Source: a virus | Length of the DNA: 35,516 nucleotides | Virus record (IMG/VR): IMGVR_UViG_3300046012_000502 | Coordinates: 1 to 35,516 of that record | Strand: one strand, 5' to 3' | In this document: one piece after another, positions 6,604 to 15,349 of the stretch | Position numbering within the stretch: position 1 is the stretch's first letter | Layout of the letters: the number at the start of each line of letters is the position of its first letter | The notes under the pieces: generated by a model | Seen by the model: only the letters and a program-made list of their open reading frames with translations | Databases searched by the model: none | Told to the model about the DNA's origin: nothing | Position numbers and translations under genes: made by a program

Positions 6604-7665
6604 TCAGATCACCGGATCGACGTACGCTCCACCGCCCGAATACAGCACCGCGCCGTTCGTGCGGGTCCACACGCCGAACCCGAACTCGGACTCCATCACA
6701 TCCGCGTACAGCGGCGCGAAGGCGAGCTTGGCCGCCACCTTCAGCGTCAGCGCGTTGCCCTTGCGGACGCGGCACACGAGCGGCTTCGGAGCCGCCGTGT
6801 CGTAGACCACCGCGTAGTTCGCGAGTGCCCACGGCTTGAGCCAGACCTCAGCCGCGCCGTACAGGCCGATCGGCTTGTCGTCCGTCGTGAACGGGTCGAG
6901 CCGCTGCGTCGGCTCGTTGCTGTTCGCGTTCAGGGTGAGGCGCTGGTCGACGTACGGCTTGTACTTCGGGAGCGCCTCCCAGGCCGTCTGATCCGCCCGG
7001 TTGATCACGATCACCGGCTTGCCGCCCTGGTGGTGCTCCAGGACCGTCGCCAGCACGGCGTCGGCCGAGGCGGCGTCGAGCCCCGCCACCGCCAGGAAAT
7101 GCGTGTGCGTGGTGCCGTCGAACACCTCCCCGTTCGGGCCGTCCGGGATCCCGGCGCCGTCCGCGTTCAGGAGCCGCTTGACGTTCAGCGTCACCTTGTC
7201 CACGCGGTAGTCCACCATCGAGTAGTTCCCCGACAGGTAGAACGCGCGCTGCACCTCCTTGCGGATGCGCTGGAGGTGGCCCTTCTCGGCGGACAACTGG
7301 CTCTGCGCCATGTCGGCCACCGACTTGTTCTCGAAATACGCCTGATCCCAGCCGAGCGCGATCTGGAATCCGCGCAGGGGGAACATGACCTCCACGCCCG
7401 CCTGCCCCTTCTGCGTGTGGGCGCGCGTGAATTCGTCTGCTTCGATCATCTCCATGGTGTCGCTCGTGCCGTAAATACGGCGGCGATCCTGGGAAATGTC
7501 GGCCAGCCCGCTCACCGCGTCCGTGGTGAGGCGGTTGTGAATCTCCAGGTCGGCCTGGAGCACCGGCTGGATCGTTTCGAGGCCGAGTTCGATCGCGCTC
7601 TTGAACCGAACGTCCAAGAGGTCATCGATCGAATTCAGACCGATCTTCTGATTGGCGGTTGCCAT
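6604..7665 (-). CDS. major capsid protein
   Basis: 353 residues, ATG at 7665, with AGGAGA nine bases upstream, one of the best ribosome sites in the window. Features seen: an N-terminal helix (MATANQKIGLNSIDDLLDVR), DTMEMIEADEFTRAH, a long central helix ending in IRKEVQRAFYLSG, the phrase GLYGAAEVWLKPWA, and a C-terminal ANYAVVYDTAAPKPLVCRVR strand region. Size and layout fit an HK97-fold capsid subunit. It follows the scaffold and decoration genes, the canonical order. I see no N-terminal delta domain, consistent with a separate scaffold gene. Confidence 0.82.
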   Translation of the reverse strand: MATANQKIGLNSIDDLLDVRFKSAIELGLETIQPVLQADLEIHNRLTTDAVSGLADISQDRRRIYGTSDTMEMIEADEFTRAHTQKGQAGVEVMFPLRGFQIALGWDQAYFENKSVADMAQSQLSAEKGHLQRIRKEVQRAFYLSGNYSMVDYRVDKVTLNVKRLLNADGAGIPDGPNGEVFDGTTHTHFLAVAGLDAASADAVLATVLEHHQGGKPVIVINRADQTAWEALPKYKPYVDQRLTLNANSNEPTQRLDPFTTDDKPIGLYGAAEVWLKPWALANYAVVYDTAAPKPLVCRVRKGNALTLKVAAKLAFAPLYADVMESEFGFGVWTRTNGAVLYSGGGAYVDPVI

Positions 7666-7748
7666 CTGCGGGTTCTCCTAAGTCGAGCCGGAGGTGGTGC
7701 TGCCGCGCCCCTGGCGCACAGCGTGAACGAACTACGGGGCGCGGGCCG

Positions 7749-8162
7749 TCAGATGGCCCGGGTGATACGCATGGCGCTGGCGCTGATGGCCTGGGCGAAT
7801 CCCACCGCGTCACCCGTCGTGGCCGCGGTGTCCACGCCGCCTGCGCCTGCTCCACCCGTGGCGCCGATGAAGTACTTCTTCCCCGGCGTCAGGGTTTCAT
7901 CCGCATACTTGATCACGGTGCCGAGCCCGAACAGCGTCACGGGCTCGCCCGCATTCGCGGCGCGCGGACAGATGCCGGCGAATACGGCCTTCTCGTCCGC
8001 CGCGGCGCCGTCGCACGGGTACACCTTGCCATCCGCCTGCTTGATGTAGCAGGGGGCACAGACCGGGATGGCTGCGCCGGCAATGAGCCCACTGATCTGC
8101 GGGGCGATCATGCCGGTCGTGGCGTCCATGGACGCGCGGAGGCTCTTTACGACAGTGGCCAT
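7749..8162 (-). CDS. capsid decoration/stabilisation protein (DUF2190-like)
   Basis: 137 residues, ATG at 8162 with GAGGAG about nine bases upstream. The protein is a small beta-rich module: VCAPCYIKQADGKVYPCDG, then AVFAGICPRAANAGEPVTLFG and LTPGKKYFIGATGGAG, ending GFAQAISASAMRITRAI. Strands of the form [P]-V..G-G-x-A..G-E.V-T and L.P.G..Y.. are typical of head-decoration proteins related to DUF2190 and lambda gpD-like genes. It lies between scaffold and capsid genes, as in many siphoviruses. Confidence 0.75.
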   Translation of the reverse strand: MATVVKSLRASMDATTGMIAPQISGLIAGAAIPVCAPCYIKQADGKVYPCDGAAADEKAVFAGICPRAANAGEPVTLFGLGTVIKYADETLTPGKKYFIGATGGAGAGGVDTAATTGDAVGFAQAISASAMRITRAI

Positions 8163-8277
8163 TGGTCAAGCTCCTCGATGAAAGGGGCGGCGTGACGGCC
8201 CTGCCGTTTGTGCGCCCGGAATTCCTACTCGGGACGAAAGGCGAATCTACACGAACCGAACCGAAGCGACAGGGGCA

Positions 8278-8302
8278 ACCCGTCCGCGCGGTGGCGACGG
8301 GT
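8278..8302 (-). terminator. hairpin overlapping the scaffold stop codon
   Basis: Arms ACCCGTC (8278-8284) and GACGGGT (8296-8302) with an 11-base loop start at the scaffold stop codon. It may attenuate transcription or translation between scaffold and decoration genes. No U run follows. The rest of gap 8163-8301 shows only the decoration gene's ribosome site. Confidence 0.4.
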
Positions 8303-9105
8303 CAGAGGTGATAGTGGCCGGTGGAGCGCTTCTTGGCCACCGCGTCCTCTTGCTCCTTGGCACTTCGCTGCCCCGCCGTGGGGGCGGGCCGAACGCCGAC
8401 ACGCGGGAAGCGCACGCCTGGCGCCGCCGCGGTGCTGGTGCTCGTGCCGGTGCTGCTCGCACCCAGGCGCCGCGCTGGCGTCTGCGTGCTGGACGGTTCG
8501 CGATCCTCCGGGCTGTCGCCTTCGTTCTCCGGCTCGGCGGTGAGCGCGGGAATGAATTCAGCCTGCTCGCGTTCCAGGTAGTCCGCCAACGGCTCCAGCT
8601 TGTCGGCCGCGTCGGCGCGCTTGCGCACGTACGGCACCTGCTGATCCGTTGTCGTTCCGTCTGCGCCCCGCACCTTGACGGTTTTCGTCTCCACCACCAG
8701 CCCTTCCCGCGCGAGCAGCTTCTGCAGCGCGCGCACGTTGGGAAGGTCCAGCGCCTTTGCCGCGTCGGCGTACACCTGCTCCTGGGCGCTCGCGTCCACC
8801 TTCAGCGCGAGCGTGTCCCGTTCCGCGAGTTTCGTTTTCACGTCCGCGGCAGGAATGCCGAGGGCCTTGAACGCCACCCACTCCTTGCCCTCATCGGCCG
8901 TCAACCCAACGGTCCCGTCCTTCGGCAGCTTGCCCTTCGTCGCTTCGTGATCGGTGCGCTCGGTGCGCAGCTTGTCACGGAGTTTGAAGTTTTCGCGCAT
9001 CAGGCGCTCCTCGCGCTCAGATGTGCTCGCGCCGCTCTGCTTCATGCTGTCGAGCAGGCGACGGAAATCGGCCAGGCTGTCTGAGGCGGGCGTGGGTTCT
9101 GGCAT
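8302..9105 (-). CDS. capsid scaffold protein
   Basis: 267 residues from the ATG at 9105 (MPEPTPASDSLADFRRLLDS). The longer frame reaching 9258 adds Pro/Arg-rich codons typical of non-coding GC-rich DNA. The protein is highly charged and helical: SEREERLMRENFKLRDKLRT and ADVKTKLAERDTLALKVDAS indicate coiled coils. The end is disordered and basic (residues 200-267). This is the standard architecture of phage scaffolding proteins, which assemble the procapsid and then leave. It lies between the MuF-like gene and the decoration gene, and is the first gene downstream of the candidate promoter at 9298-9327. Confidence 0.75.
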   Translation of the reverse strand: MPEPTPASDSLADFRRLLDSMKQSGASTSEREERLMRENFKLRDKLRTERTDHEATKGKLPKDGTVGLTADEGKEWVAFKALGIPAADVKTKLAERDTLALKVDASAQEQVYADAAKALDLPNVRALQKLLAREGLVVETKTVKVRGADGTTTDQQVPYVRKRADAADKLEPLADYLEREQAEFIPALTAEPENEGDSPEDREPSSTQTPARRLGASSTGTSTSTAAAPGVRFPRVGVRPAPTAGQRSAKEQEDAVAKKRSTGHYHL

Positions 9106-9297
9106 GTGAGGGTGCGCGCCGTGCGCGCTGGGCGGGAGGGTGAGCGCGCGCCCGTTCGGTGGGACGGTCCACATTGGACCGGGGGAGCGAGACGCGCACA
9201 GCGGAGGGACAGGATCAACAGCGGCGTGGGCGTCGGGTGGTGCGAGCGCGCGGCGCATGCCGCGTCAGGGCGTGCTACCCCGGTCCACTAGCGGCCA

Positions 9298-9327
9298 AGA
9301 CTACCATCCGTCCCGCCAGACTGTCAA
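9298..9327 (-). promoter_or_regulatory. candidate late promoter for scaffold and capsid genes
   Basis: On the minus strand a perfect TTGACA (9322-9327) is followed 18 bases later by TAGTCT (9298-9303). It lies in the 288-base non-coding gap 9106-9393 and would give a leader of about 190 bases before the scaffold start. The -10 matches consensus poorly, which fits a promoter needing an activator. Three phased repeats lie immediately upstream. Confidence 0.5.
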
Positions 9328-9334
9328 CATCGAA

Positions 9335-9366
9335 TGTGGAAACCGTGTGGAGAACCATGGAGAACC
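9335..9366. repeat. three phased repeats upstream of the candidate promoter
   Basis: TGTGGAAACC (9335-9344), TGTGGAGAACC (9346-9356) and ATGGAGAACC (9357-9366) follow one another at about 11-base spacing, one helical turn. They lie just upstream of the -35 hexamer at 9322-9327. This arrangement is typical of a regulator bound to one DNA face. Confidence 0.55.
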
Positions 9367-9393
9367 CACTCGGAATTCGCACGCGCGCCGTGG

Positions 9394-10002
9394 CTACGGG
9401 TAGTAGCGCATGGTGCAGTGACAGTTCCCCAGGCATTGCCGCTGCCCGATCGGGATGCAGGTGCCCAGCGGCACGATGCCGATCGACGCCTGGTCCACGC
9501 ATTCGTCGCAATGCTCGGCCGGGTGCAAGAGCGAGCGCTCCCGCGTGTAGCCGGCGTCCCGCTGCACGTCCTGCTGCAGTTCGTGGAACGCGCCCCGCGC
9601 GGTGCTCGCGTACATGCCGGCGCGGCGAATGAACAGCCCGTCGAGCGGGAGCCCGTTCCGGATCTGCGTGGTGAATTCGTTCAGGTAGGCGTACTGCTCG
9701 CGCGTGTACGCGCCGACCCACCCGTAGTCGGCCGCGCCCATCTGATTGACGCCGCCCACGGCCACGTACGCCGCATTGAGCGCGGTGTCCTTGATGGCCT
9801 GCCGCATGGTGGCCTGCCACTCGGCCAGGGTGATGTTGCCGGCGCGCAGTTCGTTGGCTGCCTCCATGAGCCGATCGCGTTCCGAGTCAATGACGGAATC
9901 GAACGCCTTCCGCACCGCATCGCGCGACAGGAAGCGCCCGGTGGCGGGATCGAAGTAGCGCGTGGCGCTGGGGTTCCACTCATACGGCCGCGGCGTCGGC
10001 AT
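9394..10002 (-). CDS. MuF-like minor head protein
   Basis: 202 residues, ATG at 10002. The helical N-terminal half (TGRFLSRDAVRKAF, then MEAANELRAGNITLAEWQAT) is followed near the C-terminus by HCDECVDQASIG, then CIPIGQRQC and NCHCTMRYY. Cys-x-x-Cys, then a proline turn, then N/H-C-x-C-T next to an aromatic end is the signature of Mu gpF / SPP1 gp7-like head morphogenesis proteins. These bind the portal and enter the capsid. It lies between portal and scaffold, as usual. The C-terminal cysteines probably bind zinc. Confidence 0.8.
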   Translation of the reverse strand: MPTPRPYEWNPSATRYFDPATGRFLSRDAVRKAFDSVIDSERDRLMEAANELRAGNITLAEWQATMRQAIKDTALNAAYVAVGGVNQMGAADYGWVGAYTREQYAYLNEFTTQIRNGLPLDGLFIRRAGMYASTARGAFHELQQDVQRDAGYTRERSLLHPAEHCDECVDQASIGIVPLGTCIPIGQRQCLGNCHCTMRYYP

Positions 10003-10005
10003 CGG

Positions 10006-10218
10006 CTAGTGCGTTCCGCCAGGTGTGGCGTGCGTGTCGTCGTCGGGGATGGGCGCGGTGACGCCGCCAGCGTCCGGCACCAGCGTGGCGTGAATGAGAT
10101 CCGGGATGCCGCTTGCCCGGCGCCAGAGCGCCTGCGCGCGCGCCTCATCGTCGGGCGTGACCGCGGCCATCTGATCCAACGTGGCGGCGCTCGGCGTGGG
10201 AGAGAGTTGGACCGGCAT
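10006..10218 (-). CDS. small hypothetical protein
   Basis: 70 residues, ATG at 10218, separated by three bases from the neighbours on both sides. One central helix (DDEARAQALWRRASGIPDLI) lies between Pro- and Asp-rich ends. No family is recognised. It lies in the portal-to-MuF interval, where small head-assembly proteins occur in some phages. Confidence 0.55.
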   Translation of the reverse strand: MPVQLSPTPSAATLDQMAAVTPDDEARAQALWRRASGIPDLIHATLVPDAGGVTAPIPDDDTHATPGGTH

Positions 10219-10221
10219 CGC

Positions 10222-10527
10222 TCAGTCCAGGATCCCGTTCTGGCGCTGCTCGGCCTTATACCACAGCGCCGCGGCATGGTCCCGCGCGCGCGTCTCCGGC
10301 GTGCTGCGCACGAGCGTCCCCAGGAGACTCACGAGAATGATCAGATCGCCGCCGTCGTGCCGTTCGATGTGCAATAGTTGGTCGTGCAGCTTGCCGCCGT
10401 CGATGAACGCCTGCATCGCCGCGTCCACCCGGTCCATCTCGTGCGGCGCGATCAGCCATTCCATGTCCGTCCGCGTGTACAGCGTGACGGCCGTGCCAAT
10501 GTCGGGAGGAGTGTCCGTGGCAGCCAT
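10222..10527 (-). CDS. hypothetical protein in the head module
   Basis: 101 residues, ATG at 10527, three bases after the portal stop codon. The sequence looks globular: VTLYTRTDMEWLIAPHEMDR, then a helix-turn (AAMQAFIDGGKLHDQLLHIE) and a hydrophobic strand-helix GGDLIILVSLLGTLVRS. The hydrophobic stretch is short for a membrane helix. No known family is recognised. Tight spacing suggests it is made along with the portal. Confidence 0.6.
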   Translation of the reverse strand: MAATDTPPDIGTAVTLYTRTDMEWLIAPHEMDRVDAAMQAFIDGGKLHDQLLHIERHDGGDLIILVSLLGTLVRSTPETRARDHAAALWYKAEQRQNGILD

Positions 10528-10530
10528 GCG

Positions 10531-12597
10531 TTACTGCCCCCCGCTCTGACTGCCCGAGCCCGCGTTCGGCTTGGCGCCGCCGTCGCCCTTGCCCGGATCG
10601 GGCGCGGGTTCCGGAGCGGGAGCAGGCTTGTTCGCGTTCGCCTTGTCTCGCCCGCCCGTCGTCGGCGTGTTGTTCGGGCCTGGCGGCGCGCCCGTGAATT
10701 CCGTGCCCTCATGCAGCGCCGTGATGTCGTCGGGCGAGAGGCCCAACAGTTTCGCCGCGCCCGCGAGCCCGGCGCCGGCCAGCGTGAGCGCCGTCAACGC
10801 TTGGCCCTGCGCGAGTCGCAGCGCCGCGACGGCAGCGGGGTCGCTGCGCATCTTGGCCAGTTCCGCCTGCGGATCCTCCACGTCGAGCATGAGCATCGCG
10901 GTTTCGGTGCTCACCGTCTTGCCGATGGAGCCCACGATCTCCGTGCGTTCGTTCTGTGCGAGTGGGCCGGCGTCCAGGTGCGCCGTCACATCGGCGCGCA
11001 CGAGCGACGTGAGGGCGCCCGGCACCGCTGCCAGCGCTTCGGCCATGGCGAGCGGCGTCTCCAACAGGAACCGCCACGCCGCCTCCGCATCGGGCTTGAT
11101 TTCTAGCAGCGAGCCGATGAAGTCCACACGCTCCTGCTTCTTCGACTCGCCGCTCCGGTCCTGGCCATCGTCCACCGTGAGCACGTGGGCTTGGGAGACC
11201 TCGTGCAGGATCGTGGCGTAGTGCTCCTGGGCCGCGGCGACCTGGCTGTCCACGCTGGAGGGTTCTTTCCATTTCACGTCGGGCGTCGTGAGGACCGTGT
11301 TGCCCTTGTCGTCCTCTCCGAGTTCCAGGCCCTGGATGAAATTCGACGTGCCGGCGCCCGTCTTGTACTGACCGGGAATGAAGCGCCCCGTCTTTTTGCC
11401 AGCGGCGTCTGTCTCCCATTGCCCCGGCATCTGCGCGTTCAGCAGCACGCGCTCCAGGAACCCGCTGGTGACGACAGCGCGCGGCATGACGCTGCAGGCC
11501 AAGTTGAGCGCGCGCTGGTTCTGCTGCACTTGCGGCGTGACGATGGCCGGCAGGTGGATCTCGTGCATGGTGAGGCGCCCGCCCATCTGGAGCGCGTAGC
11601 GGTCCACGTCGCCCTGCTCATCCTGGGGCGCGCGCACGTTCTTGGGGTCCGCGTCCTCATCCTCTGCGACGGTGCGCAGGACGGTGTTGCCGTATTCGTC
11701 CAGGTAGCACAACTCCACGCATTCGATGTCGTCGTCGTCCGGGTTCTCGGCCTTCTGCGTGTACAGCCGGACGCCGCACTCCAGGCGCGTGTCGTCGTCG
11801 CACACGACGGCCGCGTGTTCGGGCATCGGGTGATCGGGCCAGAGGAGCGCGAGCGCGGCCTCGATGGACGGCGCCTGCACGTACGTGTTCCCGGCCGCGT
11901 CCTCACTGAGCCGGCCGGGCGGCACATACAACCGGATGGGGCCGCGCTCCGCGAACAGCGCCGTGCACACGGCGTCGATCAGCAGCGCGTGGGCATTCCG
12001 GGCGTTGAGCCATTGCGTCATGAGCTTCGTGGCCATCGCCACCGCGGCCGTCTCCTGGGGCGTCGGCTGCTCGCCGGCCGCGAGTTCGCGCTTCGGCACG
12101 AAGGCCCACCGCATCGGACGGCCCACGACGCCGCGCGCTTTGCGCACCACGATCTCCCGGACGACGTTCCGGCTCGTGAACGCGAGCGCGATCTCATTCA
12201 TCACGTCGCCAAACTTCGACTCGGTGCTCAGCGGGTGCGGGCCGATCCAGCCGGACCCGCCCTGCCAGTGATCGCCTTCGTAAAACGCGCGGTTCATCGC
12301 GATCGGGTTCTGATACCTGCGCGGCGTCGGATAGGCCGGCTCCCCGTTGACCAGGACGACCTTGCTTTCGCTCGCGGCGCTGGGATCGATGTGCTGATCG
12401 CGCAGCCGTTCATCGACGGCCGTTTGCGCGTCCGTGAAATCCCACGCATCGAAGGGCGCGCTGGGCAGGATGGCGATCTGCTTCGTGCCGGGGCCGGACC
12501 GTCGCGAGACTTGGAGCGCCGTGCGCGCCGCGGCCGTCATGCGGGCCAAGAGGCCGGGGGCACGCTTCGCGGGCAACGTCGGGAGGGGAGCCGTCAT
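10531..12597 (-). CDS. portal protein
   Basis: 688 residues, ATG at 12597, no strong ribosome site. Diagnostic regions: RYQNPIAMNRAFYEGDHWQG near residue 95 (the N-x-x-F/Y-x-G-D-x-W start of the portal wing), VNEIALAFTSRNVVREIV-like helices, a large acidic middle domain, a QEHYATILHEVSQAHVLTVD segment, and a helical C-terminal region ending in a Pro/Gly/Ala-rich tail. Portals form the dodecameric packaging and tail-docking ring at one capsid vertex. Size is slightly above average because of the disordered tail. Directly downstream of the large terminase. Confidence 0.82.
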   Translation of the reverse strand: MTAPLPTLPAKRAPGLLARMTAAARTALQVSRRSGPGTKQIAILPSAPFDAWDFTDAQTAVDERLRDQHIDPSAASESKVVLVNGEPAYPTPRRYQNPIAMNRAFYEGDHWQGGSGWIGPHPLSTESKFGDVMNEIALAFTSRNVVREIVVRKARGVVGRPMRWAFVPKRELAAGEQPTPQETAAVAMATKLMTQWLNARNAHALLIDAVCTALFAERGPIRLYVPPGRLSEDAAGNTYVQAPSIEAALALLWPDHPMPEHAAVVCDDDTRLECGVRLYTQKAENPDDDDIECVELCYLDEYGNTVLRTVAEDEDADPKNVRAPQDEQGDVDRYALQMGGRLTMHEIHLPAIVTPQVQQNQRALNLACSVMPRAVVTSGFLERVLLNAQMPGQWETDAAGKKTGRFIPGQYKTGAGTSNFIQGLELGEDDKGNTVLTTPDVKWKEPSSVDSQVAAAQEHYATILHEVSQAHVLTVDDGQDRSGESKKQERVDFIGSLLEIKPDAEAAWRFLLETPLAMAEALAAVPGALTSLVRADVTAHLDAGPLAQNERTEIVGSIGKTVSTETAMLMLDVEDPQAELAKMRSDPAAVAALRLAQGQALTALTLAGAGLAGAAKLLGLSPDDITALHEGTEFTGAPPGPNNTPTTGGRDKANANKPAPAPEPAPDPGKGDGGAKPNAGSGSQSGGQ

Positions 12598-12666
12598 GGT
12601 GCTGGGAGCCTCGCGGTGGGGTGAGGCCCGCGCGCCTCGCGGGGCTGGTTTGTGATGCGCGTGCTG

Positions 12667-14325
12667 CTACGTGGCCGAGTGCGAACCGGGAAGGTGCCGC
12701 TTCTCGCGCCGGCTCGTGAGGTAGGCATGGACGCCGGAGAGCGCGTCCACGATGTCACGATAGTCCGCGCCGGGACCGAAATCCACAAGCTCCTGCAACA
12801 CAATAGCGGCCCACGGCTCGGCCACAATGTAATACAGGCCATTGGCGGCATCACTGGCGGGGAGCGTGGCGCGCAGCGTCTTGTCGCCCGTTTCCTGCCG
12901 GATGCTCACCGGACAGATGCCCTGGAGCAGCTTGACGTGCTGATCGGCCACCTGCTTGCCGGCCGCGCCCGGGTCCTGCGGGAACAGCGCGCGCACCGTG
13001 AGCCCGTCGAGTTGGTGCGTCTGTTCGATGATCTTGTCGCGCTTGCCGGCGTGCCACTGGCCGTGCACGAGTCCCAGGATGTAGAGGTTCCCGTCGCCAT
13101 CCTTGCCCACTTTCAGGCCCGCCGTGAACGCGCCCGCGTCGTCCGACGCTGCCAAGTCCCACCAGCGCGCGATCTCTACCATCGCCGGCAGGGCGGACCG
13201 CTGGATCGGCTTGAACCACTCGCGCTTGAACATGCCGCCCTCGGACGCGACGGGCCGCTGCTGATAGAGCGCATTCCAGAAATAGCCCGACTCGCCGCCC
13301 TGCTCCCGCTTGAGCGACTCGTATTCGTCCACCGGGAACCGCGCGGTCCACAGCCAGCGCGCGTGATCGCGTACGTCCGGCTCCACCGTCACCGTGTCGG
13401 GCCACACGTGCGCGCGCGGGCCGATGGTGCCATTGATGGCGTCCACCGGGCCGCCGCTCAGATGCTGCGGGCGCGCCGGTTCGGCGCGGTGCTCGGCCGC
13501 GAGTTCGATCACGCGCCAGCCCTGACGCGCCACCGCCTCCTCACGCAAGAGGGAGCCGGCCATGTCGTCCATGTGCCAGCGCGTCATGAGCAGGATCATG
13601 GCGGCGCCCGGCGCGGCGCGGGTGCGGAACACGGCCTTGTACCATTGCCACCGCGCGCGCCGCACGAGCGCCGATGCCGCCTCCGTGTGGTCCTTGTACG
13701 GATCATCAATGACGCCCAGGTGGAACCCGCGGCCCGTCGCCGCGCCGCCCACGCCCGTCGCCCACAAGTTGCCGCCCTGGCGCGTGTGCCAACTCTTGAT
13801 GGCCGCGGAGTCCGTCGCGAGTTCCCCGCCCATCTGGAGGAAATTCGTGCGGCTGTCGCGCGACAGATCATAGGACAGTTCGGCGCCGTACGTGGTGAGC
13901 GCCACGTCCCGCGTCGGGTGCCGGTAGAGGTAGTACGCGGTGAACAGGCGCGTGACTAACTCGCTCTTTCCATGCCGGGGTGGCATGAACACCATGAGCC
14001 GGCGAATGAGCCCATCGGCCACATCCTGAAGGCGGCGCGCGAGCGCGGCCAAGTGCGGCGCCCACAGATAGCCCGGGTGCACGCGCGACACGTACTGCTC
14101 GAACGTGAGGTAGGGATGGGGCGCGCCGTCGAGCAGCGCGAAAAACACCATGCGCTCCTCCGGCTCCAGCGCGCGAGCGATGGCCGTCGCCTCATCGTTC
14201 CGGAGCGTGACCGGCGCGAGCCGAAGGCCGGGCTCCCCGGGTCCGCGCTGCCGGCGCTCCTCTTTCACCGCGCGGCGGCGCTCGGCGCGAGAGGGAGGCC
14301 GGCTCAGCGCCGCCACGTCGCTCAT
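12667..14325 (-). CDS. terL: terminase large subunit
   Basis: 552 residues, ATG at 14325. The ATPase half shows a Walker A-like PPRHGKSE (115-122), a Walker B VIDDP (205-209) and the coupling segment MILLMTRWHMDD (243-254). The nuclease half starts at RWWDLAASDD (about 387) and contains further acidic residues in DYRDIVDALSG (521-531), as expected of the RNase H-like packaging nuclease. It pumps DNA into the procapsid and cuts concatemers. It lies directly before the portal but is separated from the small subunit candidate by six genes. Confidence 0.93.
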   Translation of the reverse strand: MSDVAALSRPPSRAERRRAVKEERRQRGPGEPGLRLAPVTLRNDEATAIARALEPEERMVFFALLDGAPHPYLTFEQYVSRVHPGYLWAPHLAALARRLQDVADGLIRRLMVFMPPRHGKSELVTRLFTAYYLYRHPTRDVALTTYGAELSYDLSRDSRTNFLQMGGELATDSAAIKSWHTRQGGNLWATGVGGAATGRGFHLGVIDDPYKDHTEAASALVRRARWQWYKAVFRTRAAPGAAMILLMTRWHMDDMAGSLLREEAVARQGWRVIELAAEHRAEPARPQHLSGGPVDAINGTIGPRAHVWPDTVTVEPDVRDHARWLWTARFPVDEYESLKREQGGESGYFWNALYQQRPVASEGGMFKREWFKPIQRSALPAMVEIARWWDLAASDDAGAFTAGLKVGKDGDGNLYILGLVHGQWHAGKRDKIIEQTHQLDGLTVRALFPQDPGAAGKQVADQHVKLLQGICPVSIRQETGDKTLRATLPASDAANGLYYIVAEPWAAIVLQELVDFGPGADYRDIVDALSGVHAYLTSRREKRHLPGSHSAT

Positions 14326-14335
14326 GGGCGCGGGC

Positions 14336-14647
14336 TCAGTCGCGCGGATCCAGGATCAGCGCGTCCCCTGCTTCCGCGTCCGCCTTGTACGCGAGCGCCT
14401 GCGCGCGCGAGATGCCCGAACAGCCGATGCGCGGAATCTTGCGATCGAAGAAGGCCCGCGTGCTGGGCGTCCACATGGCCCACGCGCCCTGCCACCACAG
14501 CGCATCGCCCTCCGAAATGGAGCGTGCCTCCGGCGTGGCCTCCACGTAGATGGCACAGTGGTCGCCGCTCGTGGGTTCGCGCGTGTCGATCCAGAGCCGC
14601 CCCCCGGGGAGCGGCATCGTCTCCACGACTACGCCGCCGACGCTCAC
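14336..14647 (-). CDS. conserved-looking hypothetical protein
   Basis: 103 residues from a GTG at 14647 that overlaps the upstream stop codon (GTGA). Longer frames to 14752 are Arg-rich shadow sequence. The protein reads as compact and beta-rich: GGRLWIDTREP, CAIYVEATPEARSISEGDAL, then WWQGAWAMWTP and a C-terminal helix with a single Cys. The tryptophan-rich centre suggests a folded, perhaps beta-barrel protein. No function known. Ends 10 bases before terL. Confidence 0.62.
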   Translation of the reverse strand: MSVGGVVVETMPLPGGRLWIDTREPTSGDHCAIYVEATPEARSISEGDALWWQGAWAMWTPSTRAFFDRKIPRIGCSGISRAQALAYKADAEAGDALILDPRD

Positions 14648-15342
14648 GGCTCCACCCGTTCCACGTCGGCCGGCCCTTCGGCGGCGACGGCACGCGCGCA
14701 GTGGTCGGTCCACTCCCGCTGCTCGGCCGCGGGTGGGGCGTCGAGCGACCACGCCTGGTCATGGTTCGCGAGTGTCGTCGGCGCGTCGAGCGGCTCCGGT
14801 GCGTCGGCCGCGGGGACGGGCGCGACAGGGCGCTGGCGGGCCGCAGCTTTTCGCGCGCGCTTGTCGGCCGCTTTCGTGAGGCGCCGGTCCTGACGCGCTA
14901 CGCGCTGCTCCATCGTCTGACCGTGCCGGCGTTCTCTGTCGGCTTCCGCCGCGGCGCGTTCGCGCAGTTCGGGCGCCTGCTCCTTGATCCAGGCGATGAT
15001 CTGATTGGCCACCTTGAAGTCGCCTTCCCGTTTCGCTTCGGCCAAGAGCACGGCCGCGCGCGTGCCCGGCAACGGCTCCCCGCGCTCGGCCATGTCGGCC
15101 GCTTCGTGCAACTCGCGGGCGCTGCTCACGCGACGACGCAGGCCGGTGCGCACGTCGCGCATCCCGGAATCGGATGCGGACGCGCCCAGGATGGCTGCAG
15201 CGGCAATGGCGAGCGGGGAGGCGAGGCGCCGCTTGGGGCGCGGGGCCGCTGGTGTGAGCGGATCCTGGCTGAAGGCCATCCGGCTGCTCTGCAGCGGATA
15301 CAGTTCGTCGTCGGGCGGCGTGTGGTGCAGGTGGGTGCTCAT
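14644..15342 (-). CDS. hypothetical helical protein
   Basis: 232 residues from the ATG at 15342 (MSTHLHHTPPDDELYP). It overlaps the following gene's GTG by four bases. A short hydrophobic Ala/Ile segment (PLAIAAAAILGASA, about residue 45) is followed by a long highly charged helical or coiled-coil region (AADMAERGEPLPGTRAAVLL, WIKEQAPELRERAAAEADRE) and an Ala/Pro-rich acidic end. It does not match a known terminase or head family. The coiled coil and position next to terL make a packaging accessory role possible, but this is inference. Confidence 0.6.
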   Translation of the reverse strand: MSTHLHHTPPDDELYPLQSSRMAFSQDPLTPAAPRPKRRLASPLAIAAAAILGASASDSGMRDVRTGLRRRVSSARELHEAADMAERGEPLPGTRAAVLLAEAKREGDFKVANQIIAWIKEQAPELRERAAAEADRERRHGQTMEQRVARQDRRLTKAADKRARKAAARQRPVAPVPAADAPEPLDAPTTLANHDQAWSLDAPPAAEQREWTDHCARAVAAEGPADVERVEP

Positions 15343-15349
15343 GGGGCGC

